This document shows positions 16,691 to 25,131 of a stretch of 64,000 nucleotides of DNA, piece after piece. The notes under the pieces were generated by a model, which did no database searches, was not told the origin of the DNA, and saw nothing but the letters and a program-made list of their open reading frames with translations. Location of the stretch: contig NZ_CP130318.1 of assembly GCF_032268605.1 (NCBI RefSeq), positions 4,221,913-4,285,912 on the forward strand. Direction: 5' to 3'. Made by a program: the position numbers and the translations under genes. Within the stretch, counting starts at the first letter, position 1; every line of letters begins with the position of its first letter. Origin of the DNA: Paenibacillus aurantius (lineage in GTDB: Bacteria > Bacillota > Bacilli > Paenibacillales > NBRC-103111).

Positions 16691-17854
16691 TTACACCCTT
16701 TTCATCATTTCCCGAATCCCCATAAAAGCCGCCCCCCGCGCGCAGGCTTCCTCCCCGAGCTCCGAGTAACGGATTTCCACCGCTTCCCCCGACCGGAAGG
16801 GAAACCGGCTCCGCATGGAGCTTGCCATCACCTCTTCGAGCCAGCTCCGGTAGAAGGCGATGGCGTTCCCGAGGACGACCATCTGGGGGTTGAAGGTGTT
16901 AATCAGATTGCCGATGCCCACGGCCAGGCTGCCCCCGATGTCTCTTATGGCCTCCCGCGCCTCCGCATCCCCTTCCTGAAGCCTCCGGGTCACCTCAGCA
17001 GTCACCCCAGGCTTGTAGCGGAGCCCCAGGCTTTCGGCCAACGCTTTCTCCGAAGCATACATTTCCCAACAGCCCCGGTTGCCGCAGGTGCACAGCCGCC
17101 CGCCTCTTTCGATCGTCGTGTGGCCGATCTCTCCGGCATACCCGTGCGACCCGCGGAAAATGTTCCGGTCGAGGATCAAGCCTCCCCCGATTCCCGCCCC
17201 CACGCTGACATAAAGCATGTCGGAGCAGTCGGCTGCCGCCCCGCTTTCGAGCTCACCCAGGGCGGCCAAATTGGCTTCATTGTCGATCCAGACGGGGACC
17301 CTCCATTCCTTCTCGAGCGCCTCCTTCCAAGCAAGCCGCTTCCATCCGAAGTGGGGGACGAAGAGAATCTCTCCTCCGGGATGCCCGACGAAGCCGTGAA
17401 TGCCGACTCCCACCCCGCATAGGCCGAGTGGGCTTAGCGGGAGCTCGTTTCGGATTTCCCCGATGAGAGCCGTCAGCTGCTTCCGCGTATGCTCCTCATC
17501 CTGAGGCCGTTCATACTCCTCCGTCCGCTTTAGAACCGGTTCCCCCTGCAGGTTGACCGCCAGCACCAGCAGATCCTTCGCCCGCAGGTCCACCCCGGCG
17601 ATATAGCCCGCGTTCCGGTTAATCTCCAGCATGGTCGGACGGCGACCTCCACTGGATTCCCCCGTTCCGGTTTCCACCACCAGGTGCCGCGCGATCAGCT
17701 CCTCGACCAGAGTCGAGACGGTGGCCCGTGTCAATCGGGTGGACTTGGCGAGCTCCGCCCGCGAGATCGGAGCCTTCCGCCGGATCAGATCCAGCAGGCT
17801 CGTCAGGTTTATGGATTTGAGCAGGGAATGGTCCCCTGCGAAAGGCTTTTGCAC
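16691..17854 (-). CDS. xylR: ROK-family regulator, probable xylose repressor
   Basis: 387 residues. N-terminal HTH (SRAELAKSTRLTRATVSTLVEEL, read in two parts at residues 31-53) followed by a ROK kinase-like domain. An ATP-like loop VGAGIGGG is present, together with the zinc motif CTCGNRGCWE, and GHTTIERGG lies before it. ROK repressors of this type bind free sugars. Divergent orientation from xylB with a palindromic site in the 108-base gap makes it XylR-like. NagC-type specificity cannot be excluded. It is co-directional with the DeoR gene. Confidence 0.85.
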   Translation of the reverse strand: MQKPFAGDHSLLKSINLTSLLDLIRRKAPISRAELAKSTRLTRATVSTLVEELIARHLVVETGTGESSGGRRPTMLEINRNAGYIAGVDLRAKDLLVLAVNLQGEPVLKRTEEYERPQDEEHTRKQLTALIGEIRNELPLSPLGLCGVGVGIHGFVGHPGGEILFVPHFGWKRLAWKEALEKEWRVPVWIDNEANLAALGELESGAAADCSDMLYVSVGAGIGGGLILDRNIFRGSHGYAGEIGHTTIERGGRLCTCGNRGCWEMYASEKALAESLGLRYKPGVTAEVTRRLQEGDAEAREAIRDIGGSLAVGIGNLINTFNPQMVVLGNAIAFYRSWLEEVMASSMRSRFPFRSGEAVEIRYSELGEEACARGAAFMGIREMMKRV

Positions 17855-17866
17855 CGTTTGCCCACC

Positions 17867-17893
17867 CTTTGTTAATTGTTTTTACAAAGTTAG
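17867..17893. promoter_or_regulatory. XylR-like operator between xylR and xylB
   Basis: CTTTGT (17867-17872) and ACAAAG (17884-17889) form an inverted repeat, extended by TTAA on the left and TTAG on the right. This resembles a degenerate form of the Bacillus XylR operator (TTAGTTTGTTT...AACAAACTAA). It overlaps the candidate xylB -35 region. Confidence 0.5.
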
Positions 17894-17919
17894 CAGGATT
17901 TCCACCCTGCTGCTAGAAT
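17890..17919 (+). promoter_or_regulatory. candidate xylB promoter
   Basis: TTAGCA (17890-17895), 18-base spacer, TAGAAT (17914-17919). The spacer contains an inverted repeat AGCAGG/CCTGCT. Confidence 0.4.
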
Positions 17920-17962
17920 ACATTATAACAAAAAAGGACAACTAATCTATGAGGTGAAGGTC

Positions 17963-19495
17963 ATGGCCTATTTTCTTGGTATCGATTTGGGAACGTCGGC
18001 GGTCAAATGCATTCTCGTCGATGATCATGGAAAGGTAAAAGCAAGCCGCAGCGAGGAGTATCCTCTATTGCAGCCGCATCCCGGCTGGGCGGAGCAGCAT
18101 CCGGAGGACTGGTGGCAGGCCACGTCCCGCTGCATCCGCGCTCTGCTGGAGCTTAGCGGGGTGGACGGCGGCGAAGTCGCCGGAGTGGGCCTCTCGGGCC
18201 AGATGCACGGCTCCGTCTTTCTCGATGCGGATCGGACTGTTGTCCGCCCCGCTCTCTTGTGGTGCGACCAGCGCACCTCCCGGCAGTGCGAGTGGATCGA
18301 ACGGACCGTCGGTCCGGAGAAGCTCGGCGAGCTGACCGGAAACAAGGCGCTGACGGGCTTCACGGCGCCCAAGGCGGTCTGGCTCCGCGAGGAAGAGCCG
18401 GAGAACTACCGCCGCACCGCCCATCTCCTGCTGCCCAAAGACTACGTCCGCCTGCAGCTGACGGGAGCGTTCGGCATGGACATGGCCGACGCGAGCGGAA
18501 CGCTGCTTCTGGACGTAGCCGGACGCCGTTGGTCTCGGGAAGTGGTGGAGAAGCTCGGCCTTCCGATGGAATGGCTTCCCCCCCTATACGAGAGCAACGA
18601 AGTCGCCGGGCAGCTGACGGGCGAAGCGGCGGCCCGCACCGGCCTCCGCGAGGGCACGCCGGTGGTCGCCGGCGGCGGCGACCAGGCGTGCGGCGCCGTC
18701 GGCGTCGGCGTCGTGAAGCCGGGCATTGCGAGCGTCGCGCTCGGCACGTCGGGTGTCGTGTTCGTTCACGACGAGACGTACGAGCCCGACCCGGAGCGCC
18801 GGCTGCACGCCTTCTGCCACGGCGTGCCGGGCAAGTGGCACCGCATGGGCGTCATGCTGGCCGCGGGCGGTTCCCTGCAGTGGTGGAAGAACCACTTCGC
18901 CTATGAGGAGCTGCAGCTGGCGGCACGGGACAACCGCGATGTCTACGAATACTTGACGGAGCTGGCGGCGGAAGCCCCGATAGGCAGCGAAGGGCTGGTC
19001 TTCCTCCCCTACCTGACGGGCGAACGCACGCCGCATCCCGATCCCGAGGCACGCGGCGGTTTCATCGGGCTGAATCTGCGCCACACGAAAGCTCACTTAA
19101 CCCGGGCCGTTATGGAGGGAATCACCTTCGGGCTCCGGGATTCCCTGGAGCTCATGAAGGAATCCTCCGTGGAAATCACCGAGCTTAGGGTTAACGGCGG
19201 CGGAGCCCGCAGCCGGTTCTGGCGCCAGATGATCGCCGATGTTTTCGGCTACCCCGTCGTGACGGTTAACTCCACCGACGGACCCGCTTACGGAGCGGCC
19301 GTTATGGCGGCTTCCGGCGTTCTTAAGCGGGACGTCTCCGAGCTGTGCGAGGAGTGGATCCAGGTCGTCGACCGGGTGGAGCCGAACCCGGACCACCAGG
19401 CGCGCTATGAGCCGTACTACGCCGTCTACCGCAGCCTGTACCCTATCCTGAAGGACAGCTTCCACCGGCTGACCGGACTGGCGAGGCAGGCTTAA
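17963..19495 (+). CDS. xylB: xylulokinase
   Basis: 510 residues from ATG 17963 after GAGGTGA; GTG 17954 is in frame but overlaps the SD. FGGY carbohydrate kinase. The N-terminal phosphate loop is GIDLGTSAVKC, GQMHGSV holds sugar-binding residues, and GGGDQACGAVG contains the catalytic Asp. The C-terminal signature is LRVNGGGARSRFWRQM. It phosphorylates D-xylulose for entry into the pentose phosphate pathway. There is no xylA or pentose transporter in the window. The middle third (about 18600-18950) is conspicuously GC-rich in codon choice compared with both ends. Confidence 0.93.
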   Translation: MAYFLGIDLGTSAVKCILVDDHGKVKASRSEEYPLLQPHPGWAEQHPEDWWQATSRCIRALLELSGVDGGEVAGVGLSGQMHGSVFLDADRTVVRPALLWCDQRTSRQCEWIERTVGPEKLGELTGNKALTGFTAPKAVWLREEEPENYRRTAHLLLPKDYVRLQLTGAFGMDMADASGTLLLDVAGRRWSREVVEKLGLPMEWLPPLYESNEVAGQLTGEAAARTGLREGTPVVAGGGDQACGAVGVGVVKPGIASVALGTSGVVFVHDETYEPDPERRLHAFCHGVPGKWHRMGVMLAAGGSLQWWKNHFAYEELQLAARDNRDVYEYLTELAAEAPIGSEGLVFLPYLTGERTPHPDPEARGGFIGLNLRHTKAHLTRAVMEGITFGLRDSLELMKESSVEITELRVNGGGARSRFWRQMIADVFGYPVVTVNSTDGPAYGAAVMAASGVLKRDVSELCEEWIQVVDRVEPNPDHQARYEPYYAVYRSLYPILKDSFHRLTGLARQA

Positions 19496-19562
19496 CGGCC
19501 CCTCCTCCGAATGGGACCCTCCCCGGGGTTGGCTTCCTCGCCGGGAGCCGCGCCTCCATCCG

Positions 19563-19596
19563 CCCGCAATAGGCTCCGGCCACTTGCGGGTTTTTT
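19563..19596 (+). terminator. intrinsic terminator of xylB
   Basis: CCCGCAA...TTGCGGG stem with a 14-base loop followed by TTTTTT. Confidence 0.85.
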
Positions 19597-19628
19597 GCCG
19601 TGTCCCGCTTCCTCTTCCCGGGATAAAC

Positions 19629-19658
19629 CAAAAAAAACACCCTCGGCATGAGGGTGTT
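19629..19658 (-). terminator. intrinsic terminator of the transaldolase gene
   Basis: Minus-strand hairpin AACACCCTC-ATGCC-GAGGGTGTT followed by a run of U, 32 bases beyond the stop. Confidence 0.9.
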
Positions 19659-19689
19659 CCTTAACCAAACGTGCTGCCGCACTCCGGTT

Positions 19690-20352
19690 CTAGATGGAGC
19701 CCAGATTGGAGCCGGCCTTGTCCCAATCGTCCATGAACTTCTTGATGCCCGCATCCGTTAACGGGTGACGGACCATCTGCTGGATGACCTTGAAGGGCAG
19801 CGTGGCGATATGCGCCCCGAGGGAAGCCGCCTCGATCACGTGGGCCGTATGCCGGATGCTGGCCGAAATGATCTGGGTCGGCAGCTCGTGGACTTGGAAA
19901 ATCTGGCTCACTTCCTGAATCAGGTTCATCCCGATCTGGTTGATATCGTCCAGCCGCCCGATGAAAGGAGACACATACGTCGCTCCCGCCCGTGCCGCCA
20001 GAATGGCTTGGGGAGACGAGAAGATAAGCGTCACGTTGGTCTTGATTCCTTCCTTGGCCAAGCGGTTCGTCGCTTTCAGGCCTTCCTCCGTCATCGGAAT
20101 CTTGACCACGATTCCCTCTCCGAGAGCCGCGAGCTTCTTGCCCTGCTCCACCATTTCCTCCGCTTGAAGGCTCACCACTTCTGCGCTTAAGGGCAAATCC
20201 CCGACAATGGCTATCATTTCCCGAATGGTTCCTACGAAATCTCTGCCTTCCTTTGCAATGAGCGAGGGATTGGTGGTAATCCCGGATATGACCCCAAGCT
20301 CGAAGGCTTGCCGGACTTCTTCCACATTGGCGCTGTCAATAAAGATCCGCAT
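19690..20352 (-). CDS. small transaldolase / fructose-6-phosphate aldolase family
   Basis: 220 residues, SD GAGGAGG before ATG 20352. It belongs to the short TalC/FSA subfamily of transaldolases: FIDSAN at residues 4-9, GITTNPSL at 24-31, Schiff-base Lys84 in [14 protein letters not shown], and YVSPFIGR. B. subtilis homologues of this length act as transaldolase, while E. coli FSA is an aldolase; sequence alone does not settle which. It fits the pentose/hexose theme of the block. The gene lies directly downstream of the 6S RNA gene in the same orientation, so read-through from the 6S promoter is possible. Confidence 0.92.
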   Translation of the reverse strand: MRIFIDSANVEEVRQAFELGVISGITTNPSLIAKEGRDFVGTIREMIAIVGDLPLSAEVVSLQAEEMVEQGKKLAALGEGIVVKIPMTEEGLKATNRLAKEGIKTNVTLIFSSPQAILAARAGATYVSPFIGRLDDINQIGMNLIQEVSQIFQVHELPTQIISASIRHTAHVIEAASLGAHIATLPFKVIQQMVRHPLTDAGIKKFMDDWDKAGSNLGSI

Positions 20353-20414
20353 GATTCGTTTCTCCTCCTCGAGACCGGTTATGGGAATGGCTCCTTATAT
20401 GTATTTACCCCCTG

Positions 20415-20476
20415 ACACAAAAATATCCCTGCCAGGTCAGGAGAGCTTGCCAGCTATCTCAAGAACTAACAGGGAT
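20415..20476 (-). terminator. terminator of the 6S RNA gene
   Basis: Minus-strand arms ATCCCTG (20476-20470) and CAGGGAT (20431-20425) enclose a smaller hairpin (GAG..AGCU-GGCA-AGCU.CUC) and are followed by AUUUUUGUGU. Confidence 0.65.
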
Positions 20477-20479
20477 CTT

Positions 20480-20680
20480 TGATTGTAAGAGGTAAACCCG
20501 CGAATGCCGTCCGATTTATGCGTTTCAAACCCGCTCTCGCAGGTGGGTGTCCGCAGCGGCGGTTTTGAGGTCCCCTTTCGAGGGCATGTCAGCCGCGCCG
20601 CAATATAGGTCTCCCGGAAACTAGTCATTGGTTCAAAACAACTAAAAACCGTTACGAACATCGCAGGAGTTACTTTCGAT
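20480..20680 (-). ncRNA. 6S RNA
   Basis: No plausible protein is encoded in this 385-base gap. The minus strand reads as a 6S RNA of about 200 nt. A closing stem pairs 20673-20659 (GTAACTCCTGCGATG) with 20506-20492 (CATTCGCGGGTTTAC), with only small bulges, about 13 pairs. The conserved GAUGUUCG follows the 5' arm as in other 6S RNAs. The 3' half contains CUCAAAACCGC followed by GCGGACACCCACCU, aligned with the conserved region that E. coli 6S shows as CUUAAAACUGC...ACACAUUCACCU. A sigma-A promoter is placed exactly upstream. 6S RNA mimics an open promoter and sequesters housekeeping RNA polymerase. Ends are estimates. Confidence 0.85.
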
Positions 20681-20686
20681 ATCTCT

Positions 20687-20715
20687 ATTATAAGGTCTGC
20701 TGCCGCGAAAGGCAA
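20687..20715 (-). promoter_or_regulatory. sigma-A promoter of the 6S RNA gene
   Basis: -35 TTGCCT (20715-20710), 17-base spacer, perfect -10 TATAAT (20692-20687). Start predicted near 20680, a few bases before the closing stem of the RNA. Confidence 0.8.
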
Positions 20716-20737
20716 ATCGGATTGCTGGGAAAGCTGG

Positions 20738-21589
20738 TTAGGCTTTCTTGTCGCCTTGCGGACCGCTTTCTTCCCTGTCAGGGGCATCGGGATAACGATC
20801 GGTCAAGGAGCGTTCCTCCAGCCCTTCCGGCTGGCTGCTGTCTTCCCCCTTCTGGGCCTCCGCTTCCGCTTTGGCCAGCTCCATCTTCTCCATCTTCTCC
20901 TGCATGCGGACGAAGCTGCGGTGGAAGTACCAGAACGAGACCACGGCCATGAGGCTACCCATGAAGAAGGGAATGAGGAACGTGAACCGGGTGCTGAAGT
21001 ATAGGATCAGCCCGTTCGACAACAGGATAAAGAGCGAGTTAACAGGGTTGCCGATCGTAATGAGCAGGCTGTTCTTGATGATCTGGAAAAATTTCATATG
21101 AAAATGCACCGTGATCGACAGGAAATTGAAGAACGAGGCGATCAAGAGCACGAACAGCACGATAAACAATATCGATACAAGCCCGAGCGTGCCTCCCTGG
21201 GTGCCGTAGAAGCGGTAATTGACGACGAGGATCCCGCCGATCGCCAGGTATACCAGACCGCCCAGCATACTCTGCAGGTAGTTTTCCTTATAGCCCTTGA
21301 AGAAAGTTTTGAACAGGGGCGCGTCCTCTTCTCCCGTCGTCCATTTGCGGGCTACCGTGAACATGGCGGCCGATGCCGGCACCAGCGTAAAAGGAGCCAC
21401 AATGGCGATGAGAATAAGAGACTGCAGAACCAGGTCCGTGCTGGCCGTGATTTCCGGATTCAGCAGGGCCGAGGCCAGCAGGAAGAAGAAGGGAAGCGAG
21501 CACACCACCCAAAGTACGTTGATAACCGATAATCTCATGATCCATTCGGAAATCCGGTAAAACCCACCCATGATGCCGCGAAATTCCAA
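20738..21589 (-). CDS. DUF624 (YesL-like) membrane protein
   Basis: 283 residues from TTG 21589, eight bases after AGGAGG. Five to six hydrophobic helices in residues 15-220 with the family start MEFRGIMGGFYRISEWI and the conserved NVLW segment. The tail from about 222 to 283 is long, charged (Glu, Lys, Ser, Asp) and probably disordered, longer than in B. subtilis YesL (about 210 residues). DUF624 proteins usually sit beside carbohydrate ABC transporters, but none is next to this one. Function unknown. A minus-strand TATAAT lies about 105 bases upstream of the start. Confidence 0.85.
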   Translation of the reverse strand: MEFRGIMGGFYRISEWIMRLSVINVLWVVCSLPFFFLLASALLNPEITASTDLVLQSLILIAIVAPFTLVPASAAMFTVARKWTTGEEDAPLFKTFFKGYKENYLQSMLGGLVYLAIGGILVVNYRFYGTQGGTLGLVSILFIVLFVLLIASFFNFLSITVHFHMKFFQIIKNSLLITIGNPVNSLFILLSNGLILYFSTRFTFLIPFFMGSLMAVVSFWYFHRSFVRMQEKMEKMELAKAEAEAQKGEDSSQPEGLEERSLTDRYPDAPDREESGPQGDKKA

Positions 21590-21784
21590 AACCGTTTCCT
21601 CCTTCAGACGTGTGCGTAATAAACCGGACCAGTCGCGGACGAGGCTCGTCCCGCTGACGGTTAATCGTTTTCATTCGGTACGTGACTCCATTATAGCCTA
21701 TTTTGTGCCGTCTGGCATCCCCTGCGGCATCCGATGATCCAACGTCATCCTTCGGTTAACTGCAAACCCGAGTCCCCCGTAAAT

Positions 21785-21811
21785 AAAAAAGCGGATCCTT
21801 TCGGACCCGCT
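21785..21811 (-). terminator. intrinsic terminator of the DEAD-box helicase gene
   Basis: Minus-strand AGCGGGTCC-GAAA-GGATCCGCT followed by U6; a stable stem with a GNRA tetraloop. Confidence 0.92.
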
Positions 21812-21836
21812 TCTCTTATTGGCTTATTCGCTCGGC

Positions 21837-23420
21837 TTATTCGTAGGTGTCCCGGGAGCGTGTACTGTTGCGGTCACGAGAGTAACCCCAGCTGTCTTTT
21901 GATCCGGACGGACGGTCAGATCCGCGGTTGTCACGGCTGCCTCCGCCGTCCCGGCTGTCGCGGCGCGGTCTCGACCCGCCATAGCCTGAGCCTCCCGATC
22001 CGCCGGAACCGTAGCGGCTGCCGCCGCGTCCGTCTCTCGATCCGTAGGATCCGCCTGGGCGTCTGCCTGCAGAACGGACATCCGGACGGCGCTTCTTGGC
22101 CCGCAACGGATCTTCCGGAGTAAGCTCGACGGCCACTTCCTTCTTGTCCCCGGTAAGCAGCTTCATGGCCGCAGCCAGAAGATTGACGGAATCATACTGC
22201 TCCAACAGCTGAATCGCCACTCCCTTGAACTCGTGGTTCTCGTCGTTCTGAAGGATGTCGATGATACGCTCGGCTGTTGCCTTCTGCTTTCCTTCGATGG
22301 CTTCCGCCAAGCTTGGCAGAGGCTTCTTCGGAATTTTGTGGCGCGTAATCTTCTCGATGAAGTGAAGGTGATCAATCTCGCGAGGGGTAACGAAGGTCCA
22401 AGCGGTTCCTTCTTTCCCGGCCCGTCCCGTACGGCCGATACGGTGAACGTAGCTTTCCGGATCCTGTGGAAGGTCGAAGTTCACGACATGGGTTACGCCC
22501 GACACATCGAGCCCGCGTGCCGCTACGTCCGTCGCTACCAGCACGTCGATGCTGCCGTCGCGGAACTTGCGCATGACGTTGTCACGCTGATTCTGGGACA
22601 GATCCCCATGCAGCCCTTCGGCCGGATAACCGCGCTTCTGCAGAGCTTCCGACAGCTCGTCGACCCGGCGCTTCGTGCGTCCGAAGATGATAGCAAGCTC
22701 AGGCGCTTCCATGTCGAGGAGACGGCACAAGCCTTCGAACTTCTGCTTCTCGTGCATCTCGATGTAAGCCTGCTGGATAAGAGGCGCGCTTACCTGCTTA
22801 GGAATGACGGAAACATGCTCCGGATTCCGCAGGAACTGCTGGGCAAGGCGCTGGATGTTCGCCGGCATCGTAGCCGAGAACAGCATCGTGTGGCGATCTT
22901 CCGGAACAAGCTTCAGAATCGACTGGATATCTTCCATGAAGCCCATGTCGAGCATTTCGTCCGCTTCGTCCAGAATAACCGTCTGAACATCGTCGAGCTT
23001 GATCGTTTTACGGTTGATGTGGTCAAGAAGACGTCCAGGGGTTCCGATAATAATCTGAGGCTTCTTCTTCAGGGCACGGATCTGCTTGACGATATCCTGA
23101 CCGCCGTAGATAGGCAGGGAACGGATTCCTTTGAACCGTCCAAGCTTGCTGATCTCTTCAGCAACCTGGATCGCCAGTTCCCGGGTAGGACACATGATGA
23201 GGGCCACAATCTTCTCTTCCGTAGGCTGGATCTTGTGAATGAGCGGCACGCCGAATGCAGCTGTTTTTCCCGTACCGGTCTGGGCCTGTCCAATCAAATC
23301 TTTTCCTTCCATGGCAAGCGGGATGGTTTTCTCCTGGATCGGAGTGGATTCCTCGAACCCCATCTCGGTAATGGCACGCAGGACCTTCGGCTCCAGGCCG
23401 AACTCGTTAAATGTTTTCAA
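21837..23420 (-). CDS. cshA: DEAD-box ATP-dependent RNA helicase, CshA type
   Basis: 527 residues from TTG 23420. All core motifs are present: Q motif [13 protein letters not shown], motif I AQTGTGKT, Ia PTRELA, Ib [52 protein letters not shown]. After the two RecA domains (to about residue 375) comes a CshA-like helical part. A Gly/Arg/Ser-rich RGG-type tail of about 85 residues (452-527) should bind RNA non-specifically. It is expected in the RNA degradosome, ribosome assembly and cold adaptation. The start has an unusual SD spacing (11 bases) and an overlapping seven-codon frame. A terminator-like hairpin lies in the leader. Confidence 0.93.
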   Translation of the reverse strand: MKTFNEFGLEPKVLRAITEMGFEESTPIQEKTIPLAMEGKDLIGQAQTGTGKTAAFGVPLIHKIQPTEEKIVALIMCPTRELAIQVAEEISKLGRFKGIRSLPIYGGQDIVKQIRALKKKPQIIIGTPGRLLDHINRKTIKLDDVQTVILDEADEMLDMGFMEDIQSILKLVPEDRHTMLFSATMPANIQRLAQQFLRNPEHVSVIPKQVSAPLIQQAYIEMHEKQKFEGLCRLLDMEAPELAIIFGRTKRRVDELSEALQKRGYPAEGLHGDLSQNQRDNVMRKFRDGSIDVLVATDVAARGLDVSGVTHVVNFDLPQDPESYVHRIGRTGRAGKEGTAWTFVTPREIDHLHFIEKITRHKIPKKPLPSLAEAIEGKQKATAERIIDILQNDENHEFKGVAIQLLEQYDSVNLLAAAMKLLTGDKKEVAVELTPEDPLRAKKRRPDVRSAGRRPGGSYGSRDGRGGSRYGSGGSGGSGYGGSRPRRDSRDGGGSRDNRGSDRPSGSKDSWGYSRDRNSTRSRDTYE

Positions 23421-23546
23421 ATGTCTTCATTCTCCTTTACTTGTCGGGTAAGGTGAATCACCCATATCTCTTTATACCCTTAAGTGCGACTCCTATTCCT
23501 ATACAGAATATATAGTATCCATCTGAACACCGAATCGATTCACACC

Positions 23547-23577
23547 AAAAAAGCATTTCCCTGTTCAGCAGGAAAAT
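23547..23577 (-). terminator. attenuator-like terminator in the helicase 5' leader
   Basis: Minus strand ATTTTCCTG-CTGAA-CAGGGAAAT (9 pairs, one G-U) then GC and U6. It sits between the helicase promoter (-10 at 23611-23606) and its start codon (23420), about 130 bases before the latter. It would release a leader RNA of about 50 nt. Confidence 0.7.
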
Positions 23578-23605
23578 ACCGCCGTACTTAAGAACATCAC
23601 TACGT

Positions 23606-23614
23606 AGTATAACA
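23606..23614 (-). promoter_or_regulatory. extended -10 promoter of the DEAD-box helicase
   Basis: TG-T-TATACT on the minus strand, an extended -10 that needs little -35. It gives a leader of about 180 nt. The plus strand of this 350-base gap (23421-23772) also carries the start region of the DUF4178 gene. Confidence 0.6.
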
Positions 23615-23772
23615 CATTTCCATAATTCAACGCCAGTTTGGCCGCAAAATTTTCGAATCCGTCAAGAAACGAAACCGAAAGAACGCTAAATGCGTATAGA
23701 ACTGTACACAGCTAAGGTGTATGGTAAGATTAACGAATCATCCATTATTTCGGCTTACAGGGAGCGTTGAAC

Positions 23773-24309
23773 ATGTCCATATTTAAAAGAATCGGAGATA
23801 TTATGCGCAGCCGCAAAGAGACGCCGGCCGCCGCCCCCTCCGTTCATCCCCTCGAAGGCTCGTCGATCGGCGACATCGTCAATGTGGATTTGGAGGAGTA
23901 TGTGGTGACGGGAAAAGTAGTCTATTTTGACCGGGGATACGCCCCGCACCGCTTTGCTTATTATGTACAGAACGGGCGGAACATCTCCTGCCTGCTCGTC
24001 GAGAAAGGGCGCAGCTACGATTGCTTTCTATGCGAATTCGTGGAAGGGGCGCTGGACGATCCCGCGAATGTACCGACCCGCCTCGATGTAGACGGTGAGG
24101 ATCATTATGAGCTCGAGAATCACCAGAACGACATCACCCGTACGGAAGGGAATACGGATTTCCGGACGGGGGACGAAGCCTTGTTCTGGCGTTATTTTGG
24201 AACGGAGGACCGTTACTTCTTCCTTCAATGGCAGGACGGCAAATTCGTGGCCATGCAGGGCACGCGCGTCCCTCCGAGCGATGTCAAATTCATGAGGTCC
24301 GCCAAGTAA
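23773..24309 (+). CDS. DUF4178 domain protein
   Basis: 178 residues from ATG 23773 (AGGGAG eight bases upstream; TTG 23767 is in frame). A short basic N-terminus precedes one DUF4178 domain. Its consensus-like segments are IGDIVNVDLEEYVVTGKVV, FDRGYAPHRFAYYV, and CLLVEKGRSYDCFLCEF. The domain is small and beta-rich and has no known catalytic residues or activity. It is followed after 24 bases by a DUF4247 lipoprotein gene, a pairing repeated in Bacilli, and the two probably act together at the membrane. Confidence 0.85.
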   Translation: MSIFKRIGDIMRSRKETPAAAPSVHPLEGSSIGDIVNVDLEEYVVTGKVVYFDRGYAPHRFAYYVQNGRNISCLLVEKGRSYDCFLCEFVEGALDDPANVPTRLDVDGEDHYELENHQNDITRTEGNTDFRTGDEALFWRYFGTEDRYFFLQWQDGKFVAMQGTRVPPSDVKFMRSAK

Positions 24310-24333
24310 GCGGCCTCAGGAGGTGAAAGTCAC

Positions 24334-25116
24334 ATGAAGCGTTGGCCGGCTTGGATTGCCTGCCTTCTTGTCCTTTCTCTGATCTTCGGCTGTTCCAATG
24401 CGAGCAGCTATGTCAAGGACAACTACCCGCTGGTGGACGTTCAGGGCAAGGGCAAGGATTCATCCAAAATTTATTCCGTTGAAGGCAAAGATGTCCCGAC
24501 GGTCGCCAAAGAGCTGGCCAAGGAAGAGAAGCCGGACGAAATCAGCAAGGAAAGTCCGGACCAGATGTTTCTTGCCTATGACGATAAACTGATTCAAGTT
24601 CAGAAGGATCCGGTCGAAGAGAAGAACACCCTGGTCGAGATCAGTACGATCGAATACGCCAAAAATCACTATGACAGCTCCTTCCTGCAGGGCTATCTGA
24701 CGGCTTCCATTATCCAATCCCTCTTCGGAGGCGGATGGTTCAGCGGAGGCGGAGGCTACAAGGATTACCGCGGCTATAGCAAGGTCCCGCCGAGCAGCAG
24801 CGGTTCGGGTGGCTCTTACAAGTCCCCGTACTCCTCTCCTGATGTTAAGAAGCCGGATACGACGGACCGCTCGGGCAGCTTCAACACGAAGCCGACGACG
24901 CCAGGCTCTTCCGACAGTTCCTCGGGCAGCTCAAGCAGCTCGGGCAGCTCTGGCAGCTTCAAGACCGGGTCGGGAAGCTCGGGATCGACGAGCTCCAAGC
25001 CTTCCACGGGAAGCAGCTCCTCGGTCCGCAAAAGCGACGGCTCTACCCCGTCCTACAAATCAAGCAAACCAAGCACGAGCACACGTTCCGGCTCCTTCTC
25101 CAAAAGAAGGAGATAA
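24334..25116 (+). CDS. DUF4247 lipoprotein with Ser/Gly-rich tail
   Basis: 260 residues, AGGAGGTG before the ATG. Type II signal peptide with lipobox LIFGCS (Cys20). Residues 21-130 form the DUF4247 domain. A short glycine-rich, aromatic stretch (FGGGWFSGGGGYKDY) follows. The last 110 residues are low complexity, dominated by Ser, Gly, Thr, Pro and Lys, ending in SFSKRRR. This tail could span or bind the cell wall. Function is unknown. Second gene of the DUF4178-DUF4247 unit, closed by a terminator. Confidence 0.85.
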   Translation: MKRWPAWIACLLVLSLIFGCSNASSYVKDNYPLVDVQGKGKDSSKIYSVEGKDVPTVAKELAKEEKPDEISKESPDQMFLAYDDKLIQVQKDPVEEKNTLVEISTIEYAKNHYDSSFLQGYLTASIIQSLFGGGWFSGGGGYKDYRGYSKVPPSSSGSGGSYKSPYSSPDVKKPDTTDRSGSFNTKPTTPGSSDSSSGSSSSSGSSGSFKTGSGSSGSTSSKPSTGSSSSVRKSDGSTPSYKSSKPSTSTRSGSFSKRRR

Positions 25117-25131
25117 TTCCGGGATTCCAAC

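Noticed and set aside
20437-20787. 116-codon open frame on the minus strand over the 6S locus
   Set aside because: It covers a promoter and a stable RNA, has no SD, and its translation shows no protein-like pattern.
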